Assembly (NCBI GenBank): GCA_002338385.1 | Contig: DDIE01000035.1 | Coordinates: forward strand, 25,935-43,634 | Reading direction: 5' to 3' | DNA length: 17,700 nucleotides | Origin: Proteobacteria bacterium UBA1858 | GTDB taxonomy: Bacteria; Pseudomonadota; Gammaproteobacteria; UBA4575 | Part shown: positions 6,846-15,148 of the stretch, piece by piece | Layout: every line of letters begins with the position of its first letter | Numbering within the stretch: the first letter of the stretch is position 1 | The notes under the pieces: generated by a model | Seen by the model: the letters and a program-made list of their open reading frames with translations, nothing else | What the model was told of the DNA's origin: nothing | Database searches by the model: none | Made by a program: the position numbers and the translations under genes

Positions 6846-8228
6846 TTACTTGTCTAGTTGAGACACGACAGTGTCGCTAGAGTTCGGTGCTTGTGAGTAT
6901 AAAGAGTAAGCACCAAAACGCATTTGGTGCGCACGACCTAACTTGAGCTCGTAGAAATCAATGGTGAACTGATGCTCTAGCTGATTACCATTCCAGTGGT
7001 ATAGCTTGAACCATTGCTCATCATCTTTACCCGTTTTATCCCAGTTACCGAGCAGTGATGTTGTGAAGTAAGCGCGCTTACCATCCCAACTCTGTGAAAT
7101 CATGTTCACTTGCGAACCGATGACATGCTCGTACTTTTGGACTGGGTTATGGGGATCAGTGATATCGAAGTAACGTGTCTTGCCATCCATGAACGTCTGT
7201 ACCCACATGCCTGTATCATCTGCAGTGATTGAGATATCAACTGGAAGAGGTACTTTTGAAGGATCACCAATGTCAGCAACTGCTTCTGCCTGCCACTCAC
7301 CTGCTTCGTCTTCATAGATTAACCACATCTGTGATGTCAGCGCAGTAGTTGTGAAGCAGTAGTTGTTGTGTGCAGACCATGCACAGCGAATTTCAAGCGG
7401 TGCACCAGGCACGTCAAATACTTTCTTTGGCTTACGTGTATGCAAGTCCCAAACAATCATGGTGTTGCCAAATCGCTTCATGGCTTCTGCATCAGATAAC
7501 ATCTGACCGAAGTCCATCATGTAATTAGACCACCCTGTGAATGACGAAGTTAGCATTACGTTGCGACGTGGCAGTGCACGTACGTCGTAACCGTAACCGT
7601 CAGCAATGTTACCTGACTTCTCAGCACCACGAAGATTGTCGTCGGTTGGGAACCAGTGTGAGGCTACAAACTCACCTTCACTTGTGTACTCAGCCATGCC
7701 TGTGCGGCCACCGTGGTCGGCATTATTAGATAATGCTGACACCATGATACGGCCAGGTAAGGCATAGAACGTGTGTGGGCCAACCATGCCGCCTGTCTTC
7801 TCAACGAAGTCAGTGACGACTTTATGCAATTTTGGCTCACGCGGATTTGAGTGAATATCGAAGATGAAGATTTTGTTGCTGTCTAATCCACCTGCGAATA
7901 GAAAACGACGATCATCAGTCAGACCTGAGTGATGCGCTTCATTACGTCCACCGACAGATAAAGTATGGACCACTTCGCCGTAATCTTTTGCATCAGGATT
8001 AACAGAAACAGTGACTAACTTGTCCTGCTCATCGCCCATGCCTTCGACACCAAGCGTCCAAACATATACGTAATCTTCTTGACCAACGATCTTAGCCATG
8101 TAGGGTGACATACATGTCTCATCGGCCTGTAAAGTGTTGCTGTGAAAGCTCCCCGCCAGCGCGACAACTGCGACCAGCATCGAAGCTGTTGTGCTTCTTA
8201 ACCATGTAAATGGAAGCGTTTTTTTCAT
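6846..8228 (-). CDS. mtoX: Methanethiol oxidase (periplasmic SBP56 / selenium-binding protein family)
   Basis: A 460-residue protein of usual SBP56 length. The family enzyme is a copper-dependent methanethiol oxidase: CH3SH + O2 + H2O gives formaldehyde, H2S and H2O2. An N-terminal signal peptide (about residues 1-35, ending LQADE) places it in the periplasm, as in bacterial MtoX. Conserved histidine segments likely to hold the metal site are EAHHSGL (H99, H100), GPHTFYAL (H152), WSAHNNYCF (H287) and GRAHQMRFG (H434). C39 follows the signal peptide in the region of the family's cysteine (ETCMSPYMAK). The start is supported by GGAG six to seven bases upstream and a sigma70-like promoter. Downstream Sco-like and MauG-like genes match the known mtoX cluster, which makes the methanethiol assignment strong. 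Confidence 0.94.
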   Translation of the reverse strand: MKKTLPFTWLRSTTASMLVAVVALAGSFHSNTLQADETCMSPYMAKIVGQEDYVYVWTLGVEGMGDEQDKLVTVSVNPDAKDYGEVVHTLSVGGRNEAHHSGLTDDRRFLFAGGLDSNKIFIFDIHSNPREPKLHKVVTDFVEKTGGMVGPHTFYALPGRIMVSALSNNADHGGRTGMAEYTSEGEFVASHWFPTDDNLRGAEKSGNIADGYGYDVRALPRRNVMLTSSFTGWSNYMMDFGQMLSDAEAMKRFGNTMIVWDLHTRKPKKVFDVPGAPLEIRCAWSAHNNYCFTTTALTSQMWLIYEDEAGEWQAEAVADIGDPSKVPLPVDISITADDTGMWVQTFMDGKTRYFDITDPHNPVQKYEHVIGSQVNMISQSWDGKRAYFTTSLLGNWDKTGKDDEQWFKLYHWNGNQLEHQFTIDFYELKLGRAHQMRFGAYSLYSQAPNSSDTVVSQLDK

Positions 8229-8275
8229 ATCGAACTCCGTTTAGTGTAGTAATTTTTTGTTTTCAATTGATACAA

Positions 8276-8304
8276 ATTAAAGCGTTACTCGCGTGATGAT
8301 TCAA
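8276..8304 (-). promoter_or_regulatory. Probable sigma70-type promoter of mtoX
   Basis: On the minus strand, TTGAAT (8304-8299) and TTTAAT (8281-8276) are separated by exactly 17 bases. They match the -35 consensus at four of six positions and the -10 consensus at five of six. Transcription would start near 8269, giving a leader of about 40 bases with the GGAG ribosome binding site near its end. Confidence 0.6.
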
Positions 8305-8363
8305 GTAAACGTTTGATATGTAACATTCGCCCAGCATCAGGCGACCCAAAAAGTTATGTGCTG

Positions 8364-8380
8364 TGCGTCATTATGACGCA
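8364..8380. promoter_or_regulatory. Perfect palindrome, candidate operator
   Basis: TGCGTCA-TTA-TGACGCA: seven-base arms with a three-base spacer, perfectly symmetrical. It lies about 60 bases upstream of the proposed mtoX -35 element and about 175 bases before the divergent sco start. The spacing suits an upstream activator site. No U-run follows, so it is not a terminator. The regulator is unknown. Confidence 0.45.
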
Positions 8381-8556
8381 TCCAAGCCTAGTATCAAGTA
8401 CTAAATTCACATACTCTGGCGCTATCAGTAACGGCATTTTCTATGGCACTATGGAGATATTAAGCAATAATTAGAACGTTTATTGGACAACTCTAGTGGC
8501 GCAACTGGTTACTGCACCAATTTGAACTATTCACGCCCATATTGATCCCACTGCGT

Positions 8557-9132
8557 ATGCAAATTTCTTCCACCATAATGTTGCTGCTGCTGTCGTTCGG
8601 TCTAAGCACTGGCACACATGCTGAACAACCCCCCGCCGAGCGCAAAATCGGGGGAGATTTTAGTCTGACCAAGCATGATGGCAGTAGTTTCCACTTAACT
8701 GACATCCGCGGCAAAGTCGGTCTGATCTTTTTTGGCTTTACCCATTGTCCAGACGTTTGTCCGAACACATTAATGGAAATTCAGCGTCTATTGATCAGTC
8801 TGCAAGAGCAACAAGACCAACTACAAGTGCTCTTCATTAGCGTGGATCCAAAGCGTGATACGCCCGAGAAGTTAGACAGCTACGTGAATTATTTCAACAA
8901 AGACATGATTGGTTTAACCGGCGATGAAGAGGCTCTGCAAGCGGTTTTGTCGCAATACCATGCCAAAGTATCATATCAGGGCGATCTGACGGGAGACGCT
9001 TATCAAGTAGAACATAACGCTAATTTGTTCTTACTCGATCGCGCAGGTCAGGTTGCCAGCATCATCTTACCCCGCACCCCTTTCACCGTACTGCAGCAAC
9101 AGGTACGTAAACTGATCGCTGCAGATCACTAG
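8557..9132 (+). CDS. Sco1/SenC family copper chaperone (canonical CX3C)
   Basis: A 191-residue Sco protein, transcribed away from mtoX. I prefer the ATG at 8557, which gives a clean signal peptide (MQISSTIMLLLLSFGLSTGTHA, cleavage after THA). The TTG at 8542 would add five residues, and neither start has a clear Shine-Dalgarno site. The copper/redox motif is FTHCPDVCPNTL (C64, C68), the SVDPKRDTP segment is intact and the distal histidine is H153 in VEHNANLFLLD. Such proteins deliver copper to the CuA site of cytochrome c oxidase. No oxidase genes are near; its position next to mtoX leaves a role in MtoX metallation open. It ends 23 bases from the convergent carbinolamine dehydratase gene. 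Confidence 0.88.
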   Translation: MQISSTIMLLLLSFGLSTGTHAEQPPAERKIGGDFSLTKHDGSSFHLTDIRGKVGLIFFGFTHCPDVCPNTLMEIQRLLISLQEQQDQLQVLFISVDPKRDTPEKLDSYVNYFNKDMIGLTGDEEALQAVLSQYHAKVSYQGDLTGDAYQVEHNANLFLLDRAGQVASIILPRTPFTVLQQQVRKLIAADH

Positions 9133-9155
9133 GCCAGCAAACTATAACGTTTTGC

Positions 9156-9554
9156 TCAGCTCTCTGGCGAATCGTACTTGATGTAGGCAAAGCGTTGATC
9201 GTCTGGCACACCGTCAAGATCTTGCTCATCCACTGCAGGGTTCCACTGAATCACCTGTTCTATTTTCTTCGCCAGCGCGAAATCCTTATGCGTTACGCCT
9301 TTAGCGGCATGATTCGTTAGTTTGACGATAACGAAGGCATAAGAAACAGTCAGGTCTGGGTGATGCCAAGCGGCTTCTGCCAAATGACCGATGGTGTTTA
9401 CGACCATTAGCGTTCCCTTCCAGCTGTTGGTCTTGTATTTACGACGAATCCAGCCGTGCTCGAAGTACCAGTGAGGTAGTTCCTCTGCCAAACGAGTTTG
9501 GACTTGCGCATCGCTGTAGACTTGCTCTGACTTAATATCCCGCCACTTAGACAT
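9156..9554 (-). CDS. Pterin-4a-carbinolamine dehydratase
   Basis: A 132-residue protein that dehydrates 4a-hydroxy-tetrahydropterins. The active-site histidine set is visible: H64, H65 and P66 in AAWHHPDLTVSY, and H82 in LTNHAAKGVTHKDF. The 17-residue spacing between the second and third histidine matches the known catalytic triad of the family. It is somewhat longer than the roughly 100-residue minimal enzymes, with a C-terminal extension after residue 105 (NPAVDEQDLDGVPDDQRF). No phenylalanine hydroxylase is adjacent. In methylotrophs such genes often sit with H4MPT genes, so a role in pterin cofactor metabolism is likely here. The ATG has a good AAGGAAA site six bases upstream. It is divergent from fdhB across a 152-base gap. 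Confidence 0.88.
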   Translation of the reverse strand: MSKWRDIKSEQVYSDAQVQTRLAEELPHWYFEHGWIRRKYKTNSWKGTLMVVNTIGHLAEAAWHHPDLTVSYAFVIVKLTNHAAKGVTHKDFALAKKIEQVIQWNPAVDEQDLDGVPDDQRFAYIKYDSPES

Positions 9555-9706
9555 ATACGTTTCCTTTTTAATACTAGATAAAATATAAACAAATCTGCGA
9601 TCAGAGAGAATATGTACACGGATAATATACGCATTCAGTCAGAATTCACGTAAAATACCCAACAAATATCAGCAGTTCAACAAACACATAGGGAATAAGC
9701 GAGACT
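9555..9706. other. Divergent leader region between carbinolamine dehydratase and fdhB
   Basis: An AT-rich 152-base gap that must hold both promoters. On the plus strand GATAAT (9621-9626) and TAAAAT (9651-9656) are -10-like, but neither has a recognisable -35 element at the right distance. GGGA near 9691-9694 is the only Shine-Dalgarno-like site before the fdhB ATG and lies rather far from it. No hairpin or direct repeat stands out. Confidence 0.35.
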
Positions 9707-11395
9707 ATGGACATAGCCGTCACGCGCAAGCGCAACAAGATGCGCGGTCAACAACGTGGAAGAAGCGTTGATGCCGTTGCCTTACAACAAGTATTAGCGT
9801 TACTCGGAGATAAACCAAGACGACGCGATTTATTGATCGAGCACTTACACCTAATACAAGACAAATATGGTCATCTTTCCGCTGAGCACATGACCGCACT
9901 CGCCAGCGAAATGAAACTTGCCCCAACCGAGGTCTACGAGGTTGCGTCTTTTTATCATCACTTCGACCTGGTTAAAGAAGGTCACCATGCACCCCCCGAA
10001 CTCACTATCCGGGTGTGTGACTCAGTCACCTGCGAGCTGAACAACGCACACGAGTTGATCAAAGCGCTAGATGGCAAATACGAGGGCAAGATCAGAATCC
10101 AACCCGTACCATGTGTTGGCCGCTGTGAACAGGCACCCGTTGCGGTAGTCGGCACCAATCCTATCCCGTTCGCAGACTTAGACAAAGTCTCACAGGCTGT
10201 CGATAACGACCAGCGTCATGCTGATACGCCTGACTGCATCAAATACGAGGAATACGTCAAAACAGGAGGTTATCAGCTCGCTAAGAACATCGCTGATGGC
10301 AGTCTCGATAAAGAAGCAGTCCTGACCACGCTAGAAGACTCTGGTCTGCGAGGTCTGGGCGGCGCAGGTTTCCCTGCTGGAAGAAAGTGGCGCATTGTTG
10401 GCGACCAGCCAGCACCGCGTATCATGGCGGTCAATATCGACGAGGGTGAACCAGGCACTTTTAAGGATCGTTACTATCTGGAACGTGACCCTCACCGTTT
10501 CTTCGAAGGGATGCTCATTGCTGCTCAAGTGGTAGGTACCGATGCGATCTATATCTACCTGCGCGATGAATACGCCGGAATTCGTAAATCGATGGCCGAG
10601 GAATTAGACAAATTGCATGCTAACCCACCCGTTGACCTCCCCCATATCGAACTGAGACGTGGCGCGGGCGCCTATGTCTGTGGTGAAGAATCAGCCATGA
10701 TTGAATCAATCGAAGGCAAACGTGGTATGCCACGTTTGCGACCGCCATTTGTGGCCCAAGTAGGTGTCTTTGGTCGCCCTACTTTGGAACATAACATGGA
10801 GACATTATATTGGGTGCGTGACCTGATCGAAAAAGGCGCTGACTGGTTCACTTCACATGGACGCAATGGCCGCAAGGGCTTGCGCTCATTCTCGGTCAGT
10901 GGTCGAGTCAACAAACCTGGTATTCACCTCGCCCCGGCGGGTATTACAGTGAAAGAATTAATCGCCGAATACTGCGATGGCATGCTCGATGGTCATAATT
11001 TCTATGGCTATTTCCCAGGCGGTGCCTCTGGTGGCATTCTGCCCGCCAGCATGGGTGACATTCCACTGGATTTCGACACTCTTAATGAGTACGGATGTTT
11101 CATCGGCTCGGCAGCAATCATGATATTTTCCGATCAAGACAAGGCACGTAAACTGGCCTTGAATGCAATGAAGTTTTTTGAACATGAGTCCTGTGGCAAG
11201 TGCACACCTTGTCGCGTGGGTACCTCTAAAGCGGTCAAACTAATGAGCAAGCAGGATTGGGATCAACCCCTCATGAAAGAGTTATCACAAACGATGGGGG
11301 ATGCCTCTATCTGTGGCCTAGGACAGGCCGCATCGAATCCGATGCAATGTGTTCTCAACTATTTCCCCGAAGAACTCGCACAGGACACGGAGTAA
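9707..11395 (+). CDS. fdhB: NAD-dependent formate dehydrogenase beta subunit (NuoE-NuoF fusion)
   Basis: A 562-residue fusion of a NuoE-like thioredoxin-type [2Fe-2S] domain and a NuoF-like diaphorase domain. It passes electrons from the FdhA iron-sulfur chain to FMN and NAD+. The [2Fe-2S] ligands are C104 and C109 (CDSVTC) and C136 and C140 (CVGRC). The FMN/NADH part begins near residue 213 with RGLGGAGFPAGRKW and includes NIDEGEPGTFKDR and GAGAYVCGEESAMI. The [4Fe-4S] ligands are C496, C499 and C502 (SCGKCTPC) with C536 (SICGLG). The fused form is like the FDH1 type of Methylobacterium. The N-terminus is very basic; an alternative ATG lies at codon 12. It ends four bases before fdhA. Confidence 0.95.
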   Translation: MDIAVTRKRNKMRGQQRGRSVDAVALQQVLALLGDKPRRRDLLIEHLHLIQDKYGHLSAEHMTALASEMKLAPTEVYEVASFYHHFDLVKEGHHAPPELTIRVCDSVTCELNNAHELIKALDGKYEGKIRIQPVPCVGRCEQAPVAVVGTNPIPFADLDKVSQAVDNDQRHADTPDCIKYEEYVKTGGYQLAKNIADGSLDKEAVLTTLEDSGLRGLGGAGFPAGRKWRIVGDQPAPRIMAVNIDEGEPGTFKDRYYLERDPHRFFEGMLIAAQVVGTDAIYIYLRDEYAGIRKSMAEELDKLHANPPVDLPHIELRRGAGAYVCGEESAMIESIEGKRGMPRLRPPFVAQVGVFGRPTLEHNMETLYWVRDLIEKGADWFTSHGRNGRKGLRSFSVSGRVNKPGIHLAPAGITVKELIAEYCDGMLDGHNFYGYFPGGASGGILPASMGDIPLDFDTLNEYGCFIGSAAIMIFSDQDKARKLALNAMKFFEHESCGKCTPCRVGTSKAVKLMSKQDWDQPLMKELSQTMGDASICGLGQAASNPMQCVLNYFPEELAQDTE

Positions 11396-11399
11396 AGCG

Positions 11400-14159
11400 A
11401 TGGCAGCAAATCCAAAAGATCTGAACGAACTCACCAGCGTTGAGTTTTCACTTAACGGTCATACAATTACTGCCTTCGAAGACGAGACTATTCTTCAGGC
11501 AGCGCGCAGAAATGGCGTTGATATCCCTCATCTATGCTTCAAAGATGGCCTCCGCGCGGATGGCAACTGCCGTGCTTGTGTGGTTGAAATTGAAGGTGAG
11601 CGTGTATTACAACCCTCGTGCGTGCGCACACCAACTGAAGGCATGGTGGTCAACACCACCAATGAGCGTGTCGAGCACTCGCAAAAAATGGTGCTCGAGC
11701 TGTTGCAGTCTGACATGGCTGACAAGTCATATACCCTCAATAGTGAACTCGACCACTGGTCACAACAGCTGGCGGTTGGCTTGCCTCGTTTTGAGCCACG
11801 GCACAATCCCGAACAGGATTTATCGCACCCCGCTATTGCGGTTAATCTGGATGCTTGTATTCAGTGTACGCGCTGTGTGCGTGCCTGTCGTGAAGAACAA
11901 AACAATGACGTGATCGGCTACTCTCAGCGTGGTGCGCACTCAGAGATTGTGTTTGATATTGCTGATCCCATGGGCGATAGCTCTTGCGTAGGCTGTGGTG
12001 AGTGTGTTCAGGCCTGTCCCACCGGCGCCTTAATGCCATCTAAACAATTGGGCTTACAGGAACCTGATAAGAAAGTTGAGTCCGCATGTCCCTACTGCGG
12101 GGTCGGTTGTTTACTCACCTTCAATGTTAAAGACGAAAAAATTATCTATGTAGAGGGCCGTGACGGCCCAGCGAACAAGAGCCGTTTATGTGTTAAAGGT
12201 CGTTATGGGTTTGATTACATCCACAATGACCGTCGTTTAACCACGCCATTGATTCGTAAAGAGGGCGCAGCCAAAGTCGCTGATATCGAGTCACTTAGTG
12301 AAGCTGACATCGCTAACATGTTCAGAGAAGCCAGCTGGGAAGAGGCCTTGGAGTTTGCGGCTACAGGTCTGCGTGATATCCGTGATGACAAGGGCGGCAA
12401 TGCACTGGCTGGTTTTGGCTCAGCCAAAGGCTCGAATGAAGAGGCTTATCTGTTCCAGAAATTAATCCGCACAGGCTTCAACACTAACAATGTCGATCAC
12501 TGCACGCGTTTATGTCACGCATCTTCAGTCGTAGCACTGCTGGAAGGGATCGGCTCTGGTGCGGTATCCAATCAGGTGGCCGAGGTTAAAGATGCTGAAG
12601 TGATCGTTATTATTGGTTCAAACCCAACAGTTAATCATCCAGTCGCCGCCACATTCATTAAGAATGCGGCACGTGACGGTAAGACCCTGATTGTGATGGA
12701 TCCACGTCGTACTGAAATCGCGCGCCATGCGGATCATGTGCTGCAATTCAAGCCCGATACTGACGTTGCCATGCTCAATGCCATCATGCATTCAATCATC
12801 AAACAGGGCTTAGTTGATAAAGACTTCATCGCTAACCGCACGGAAGGTTATGCCGAATTAGAAAAACACCTGCAAGATTATGCCCCCGAACAGATGGAAA
12901 AAATCTGTGGTATCCCCGCCGCGACACTGCATGAAGTTGCGCGTGTGTACGCCTCTTCTAAAGCGTCTATCATCTTCTGGGGCATGGGTGTGTCACAGCA
13001 TATTCATGGCACTGACAATGCACGCTGCCTGATCGCCCTATCGTTGATGACAGGTCAAATTGGTAAGCCGGGTTCTGGCTTACATCCACTGCGTGGGCAG
13101 AACAATGTGCAGGGCGCCTCAGACGTCGGTCTCATCCCAATGGTCTTTCCTGACTATCAACGGGTCGATAATCCGCAGGCTCAAGCGCGCTTTGAGAAGT
13201 TATGGAATGCCAATCTGGATCCAAACCCGGGCCTTACTGTAGTGGAAATTATGGAAGCCATCACTCAGGGGGACATTCAGGGTCTTTATGTCGAGGGTGA
13301 AAACCCAGCGATGTCAGACCCGAACTTGAATCATGCCCGGCATGCATTGGCGTCACTTAAACATCTCGTCGTGCAAGATATTTTCATGACCGAGACCGCA
13401 CTGTTTGCTGATGTCATTCTGCCTGCTTCAGCATTCCCAGAAAAAGACGGCACCTTCACCAACACCGACCGACGCGTTCAATTAGGACGCCAGGCTGTGC
13501 AGCCACCAGGACAAGCCAAACAGGATCTGTGGATTATCCAAGAGATAGCCAAACGCATGGGCCTCGATTGGAATTACGCCGGACCACAAGAAGTGTTTGC
13601 GGAAATGTGTCAAGGTATGGATTCAATCAAAGGCATGTCTTGGGAGCGCTTGGAGCGTGATCACTCAGTGACCTATCCCTGTGATACGCCTGAAGATCCC
13701 GGCCAAGGCATTATCTTTGTGGATGATTTCCCAACCGCCAGCGGCCGTGCCAAGATTGTGCCTGCTCCATTTACTAATGCCGACGAGCTGCCAGATGATG
13801 AATACAGTTATGTATTGATCACAGGTCGACAGCTTGAGCATTGGCACACGGGCTCGATGACACGCCGCGCATCCATGCTGGATGCGATAGAACCCGTGCC
13901 TACCGCCTCGATTAATCCACTAGACCTGGAAAAGCTGGGCGTCAAGGCCAGCGAGATGATTCGGTTACGCTCACGTCGTGGTGCGATTGAATGCTATGCC
14001 CGTGCCGATGATGGTTTACTTGAGGGACAAATTTTCATGCCGTTCTGCTATCACGAAGCGGCCGCTAATTTGCTGACTACAGACGCATTGGATCCGTTTG
14101 CCAAAATACCTGAATTTAAATTCTGCGCCATTCAGGTCGAGGTCCCGGAGAGCGCCTAA
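11400..14159 (+). CDS. fdhA: NAD-dependent formate dehydrogenase alpha subunit (Mo/W-bis-PGD, catalytic)
   Basis: A 919-residue catalytic subunit that oxidises formate to CO2 in the cytoplasm. I chose the ATG at 11400 because GGAG lies seven bases upstream and it follows the fdhB stop by four bases; the open frame runs further upstream, but that part overlaps fdhB. Domains in order: NuoG-like [2Fe-2S] ferredoxin (C46, C57, C60, C74); two [4Fe-4S] sets, C153/156/159/163 and C196/199/202/206; the [4Fe-4S] of the molybdopterin domain, C230/233/237/264; and the bis-PGD domain. The catalytic Cys-His pair is C372-H373 in DHCTRLCHASS, so this is a Cys, not a Sec, enzyme. The HxxxCxxCxxxxxC cluster usual between the first two domains is absent. 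Mo versus W cannot be decided from sequence. Confidence 0.95.
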   Translation: MAANPKDLNELTSVEFSLNGHTITAFEDETILQAARRNGVDIPHLCFKDGLRADGNCRACVVEIEGERVLQPSCVRTPTEGMVVNTTNERVEHSQKMVLELLQSDMADKSYTLNSELDHWSQQLAVGLPRFEPRHNPEQDLSHPAIAVNLDACIQCTRCVRACREEQNNDVIGYSQRGAHSEIVFDIADPMGDSSCVGCGECVQACPTGALMPSKQLGLQEPDKKVESACPYCGVGCLLTFNVKDEKIIYVEGRDGPANKSRLCVKGRYGFDYIHNDRRLTTPLIRKEGAAKVADIESLSEADIANMFREASWEEALEFAATGLRDIRDDKGGNALAGFGSAKGSNEEAYLFQKLIRTGFNTNNVDHCTRLCHASSVVALLEGIGSGAVSNQVAEVKDAEVIVIIGSNPTVNHPVAATFIKNAARDGKTLIVMDPRRTEIARHADHVLQFKPDTDVAMLNAIMHSIIKQGLVDKDFIANRTEGYAELEKHLQDYAPEQMEKICGIPAATLHEVARVYASSKASIIFWGMGVSQHIHGTDNARCLIALSLMTGQIGKPGSGLHPLRGQNNVQGASDVGLIPMVFPDYQRVDNPQAQARFEKLWNANLDPNPGLTVVEIMEAITQGDIQGLYVEGENPAMSDPNLNHARHALASLKHLVVQDIFMTETALFADVILPASAFPEKDGTFTNTDRRVQLGRQAVQPPGQAKQDLWIIQEIAKRMGLDWNYAGPQEVFAEMCQGMDSIKGMSWERLERDHSVTYPCDTPEDPGQGIIFVDDFPTASGRAKIVPAPFTNADELPDDEYSYVLITGRQLEHWHTGSMTRRASMLDAIEPVPTASINPLDLEKLGVKASEMIRLRSRRGAIECYARADDGLLEGQIFMPFCYHEAAANLLTTDALDPFAKIPEFKFCAIQVEVPESA

Positions 14160-14189
14160 CATAAACGCCCAGCTCAATCGTGATCCAGC

Positions 14190-14228
14190 AAAAAGGCCGC
14201 CCTCGAGTTTATCCTAGGTGGCCTTTTT
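14190..14228. terminator. Bidirectional intrinsic terminator between fdhA and folP
   Basis: AAAAAGGCCGCC (14190-14201) pairs with GGTGGCCTTTTT (14217-14228), a 12-bp stem with one G-U pair. The plus strand ends in a U-run, and because of the leading A-run the minus strand does too. It lies 30 bases past the fdhA stop and 69 bases from the convergent folP stop, so it can serve both genes. Confidence 0.85.
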
Positions 14229-14296
14229 AGTGGTCAAGCAAGGCGTCAGGATTAAGATTTAGGCTGCGACAAAAATAAGCTGTCGAGCAGGCATAC

Positions 14297-15124
14297 TCAG
14301 TCGGCGTTGCTAATGGCATAGCTCACATCCGCCGCTTGTCTGTTTTGCCAGACGTCGTGCACGCGAAATATTTTAACCCCAGCTTGCACCCCGAGTGCGG
14401 TAGTTGCGCAGGTCGCAGGCATCCGTGCTGCGGGATCATCCTCATGGCAGATCTCACCCATGAAACGTTTACGACTGGTGCCCAGCAATACCTGGTAGCC
14501 CTGCTGGGTAAGAATATTTAATTGCTTTAACAGCGCCAGATTATGGTCGGTACGTTTGCCGAAGCCAATCCCCGGATCTAGGATAATATTATCTTGCTCA
14601 ATCCCCGCCTGCACTGCTTTGTGCGCTTGCTGGAGCAGAAAATCGGATACTTCCTGACCGACATTGGTGTAATGCGGGTTGTCTTGCATATCACCCGGGC
14701 GACCCTGCATATGCATAATGCAGTAAGGCACCGAATACTCAGCCAACAAGGCGATCATATCAGCATCGTCAGTGCCGCCTGTGACGTCATTAACAAATCC
14801 TGCACCCGCGTCTAAAGCCGCCGCCGCGACTTCACTTAAAGTGGTGTCGACGCTGATTATCACCTCTTCAGGTAATTCCTTAGCGAGTGCCGCAATAACA
14901 TCCAGGATGCGACGTTTTTGCTCAGTGGCATCCACGCGTACCGAACCAGGACGCGTGGATTCGCCACCAATATCAATAATGTCAGCGCCCTCCGCGACCA
15001 TATTTAAACCACGCGCGACGGCATCACGCGTGCTGGCATACATGCCACCGTCAGAAAAACTATCTGGGGTGACGTTCAATATACCCATGATTAATGGGCC
15101 GGGTTTGCGCAGGAAATTATGCAT
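14297..15124 (-). CDS. folP: Dihydropteroate synthase
   Basis: A 275-residue TIM-barrel enzyme that joins 4-aminobenzoate to 6-hydroxymethyl-dihydropterin diphosphate in folate synthesis. All family motifs are present: NVTPDSFSDGG (17-27), GGESTRPG (53-60), SVDT (91-94), ND at 112-113, MHMQG (137-141), DPGIGFGK (183-190), GTSRKRFMG (from 215) and the C-terminal RVHDV. Length is normal, with a slightly short N-terminus. No Shine-Dalgarno site is visible before the ATG. In many gammaproteobacteria folP lies between ftsH and glmM; here it follows a metallo-hydrolase by 24 bases instead, so the gene is either relocated or a second copy. A role in methanopterin-type pterin synthesis is possible but not indicated by the motifs. 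Confidence 0.93.
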   Translation of the reverse strand: MHNFLRKPGPLIMGILNVTPDSFSDGGMYASTRDAVARGLNMVAEGADIIDIGGESTRPGSVRVDATEQKRRILDVIAALAKELPEEVIISVDTTLSEVAAAALDAGAGFVNDVTGGTDDADMIALLAEYSVPYCIMHMQGRPGDMQDNPHYTNVGQEVSDFLLQQAHKAVQAGIEQDNIILDPGIGFGKRTDHNLALLKQLNILTQQGYQVLLGTSRKRFMGEICHEDDPAARMPATCATTALGVQAGVKIFRVHDVWQNRQAADVSYAISNAD

Positions 15125-15148
15125 AAATAAACAATAGCGTGTTGGCGT

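Larger units (their letters stand above)
8229..8541. other. Divergent regulatory gap between mtoX and the second sco gene
   Basis: About 310 bases with no credible coding sequence. The left part holds the mtoX ribosome binding site (CGGAG, about 8236-8240 on the minus strand) and a sigma70-like promoter. Near the middle is a perfect palindrome at 8364-8380. The right part, upstream of the plus-strand sco gene, is AT-rich, but I could not find a convincing promoter or Shine-Dalgarno site for that gene. Confidence 0.6.

Noticed and set aside
8483..8511. TTGGAC as a -35 box for the plus-strand sco gene
   Set aside because: No acceptable -10 sequence lies 16 to 18 bases downstream.
11349..11399. 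Upstream in-frame start for fdhA inside fdhB
   Set aside because: It adds 17 residues that overlap the fdhB end, while the ATG at 11400 has GGAG at the right distance and gives the expected ferredoxin N-terminus.
11440..11913. 157-residue open frame on the plus strand within fdhA
   Set aside because: It is an out-of-frame shadow of the iron-sulfur part of fdhA, with no ribosome binding site and no family resemblance.
14772..15137. 121-residue open frame antisense to folP
   Set aside because: It overlaps conserved folP motifs on the other strand and has a low-complexity Ala/Ser-rich composition.
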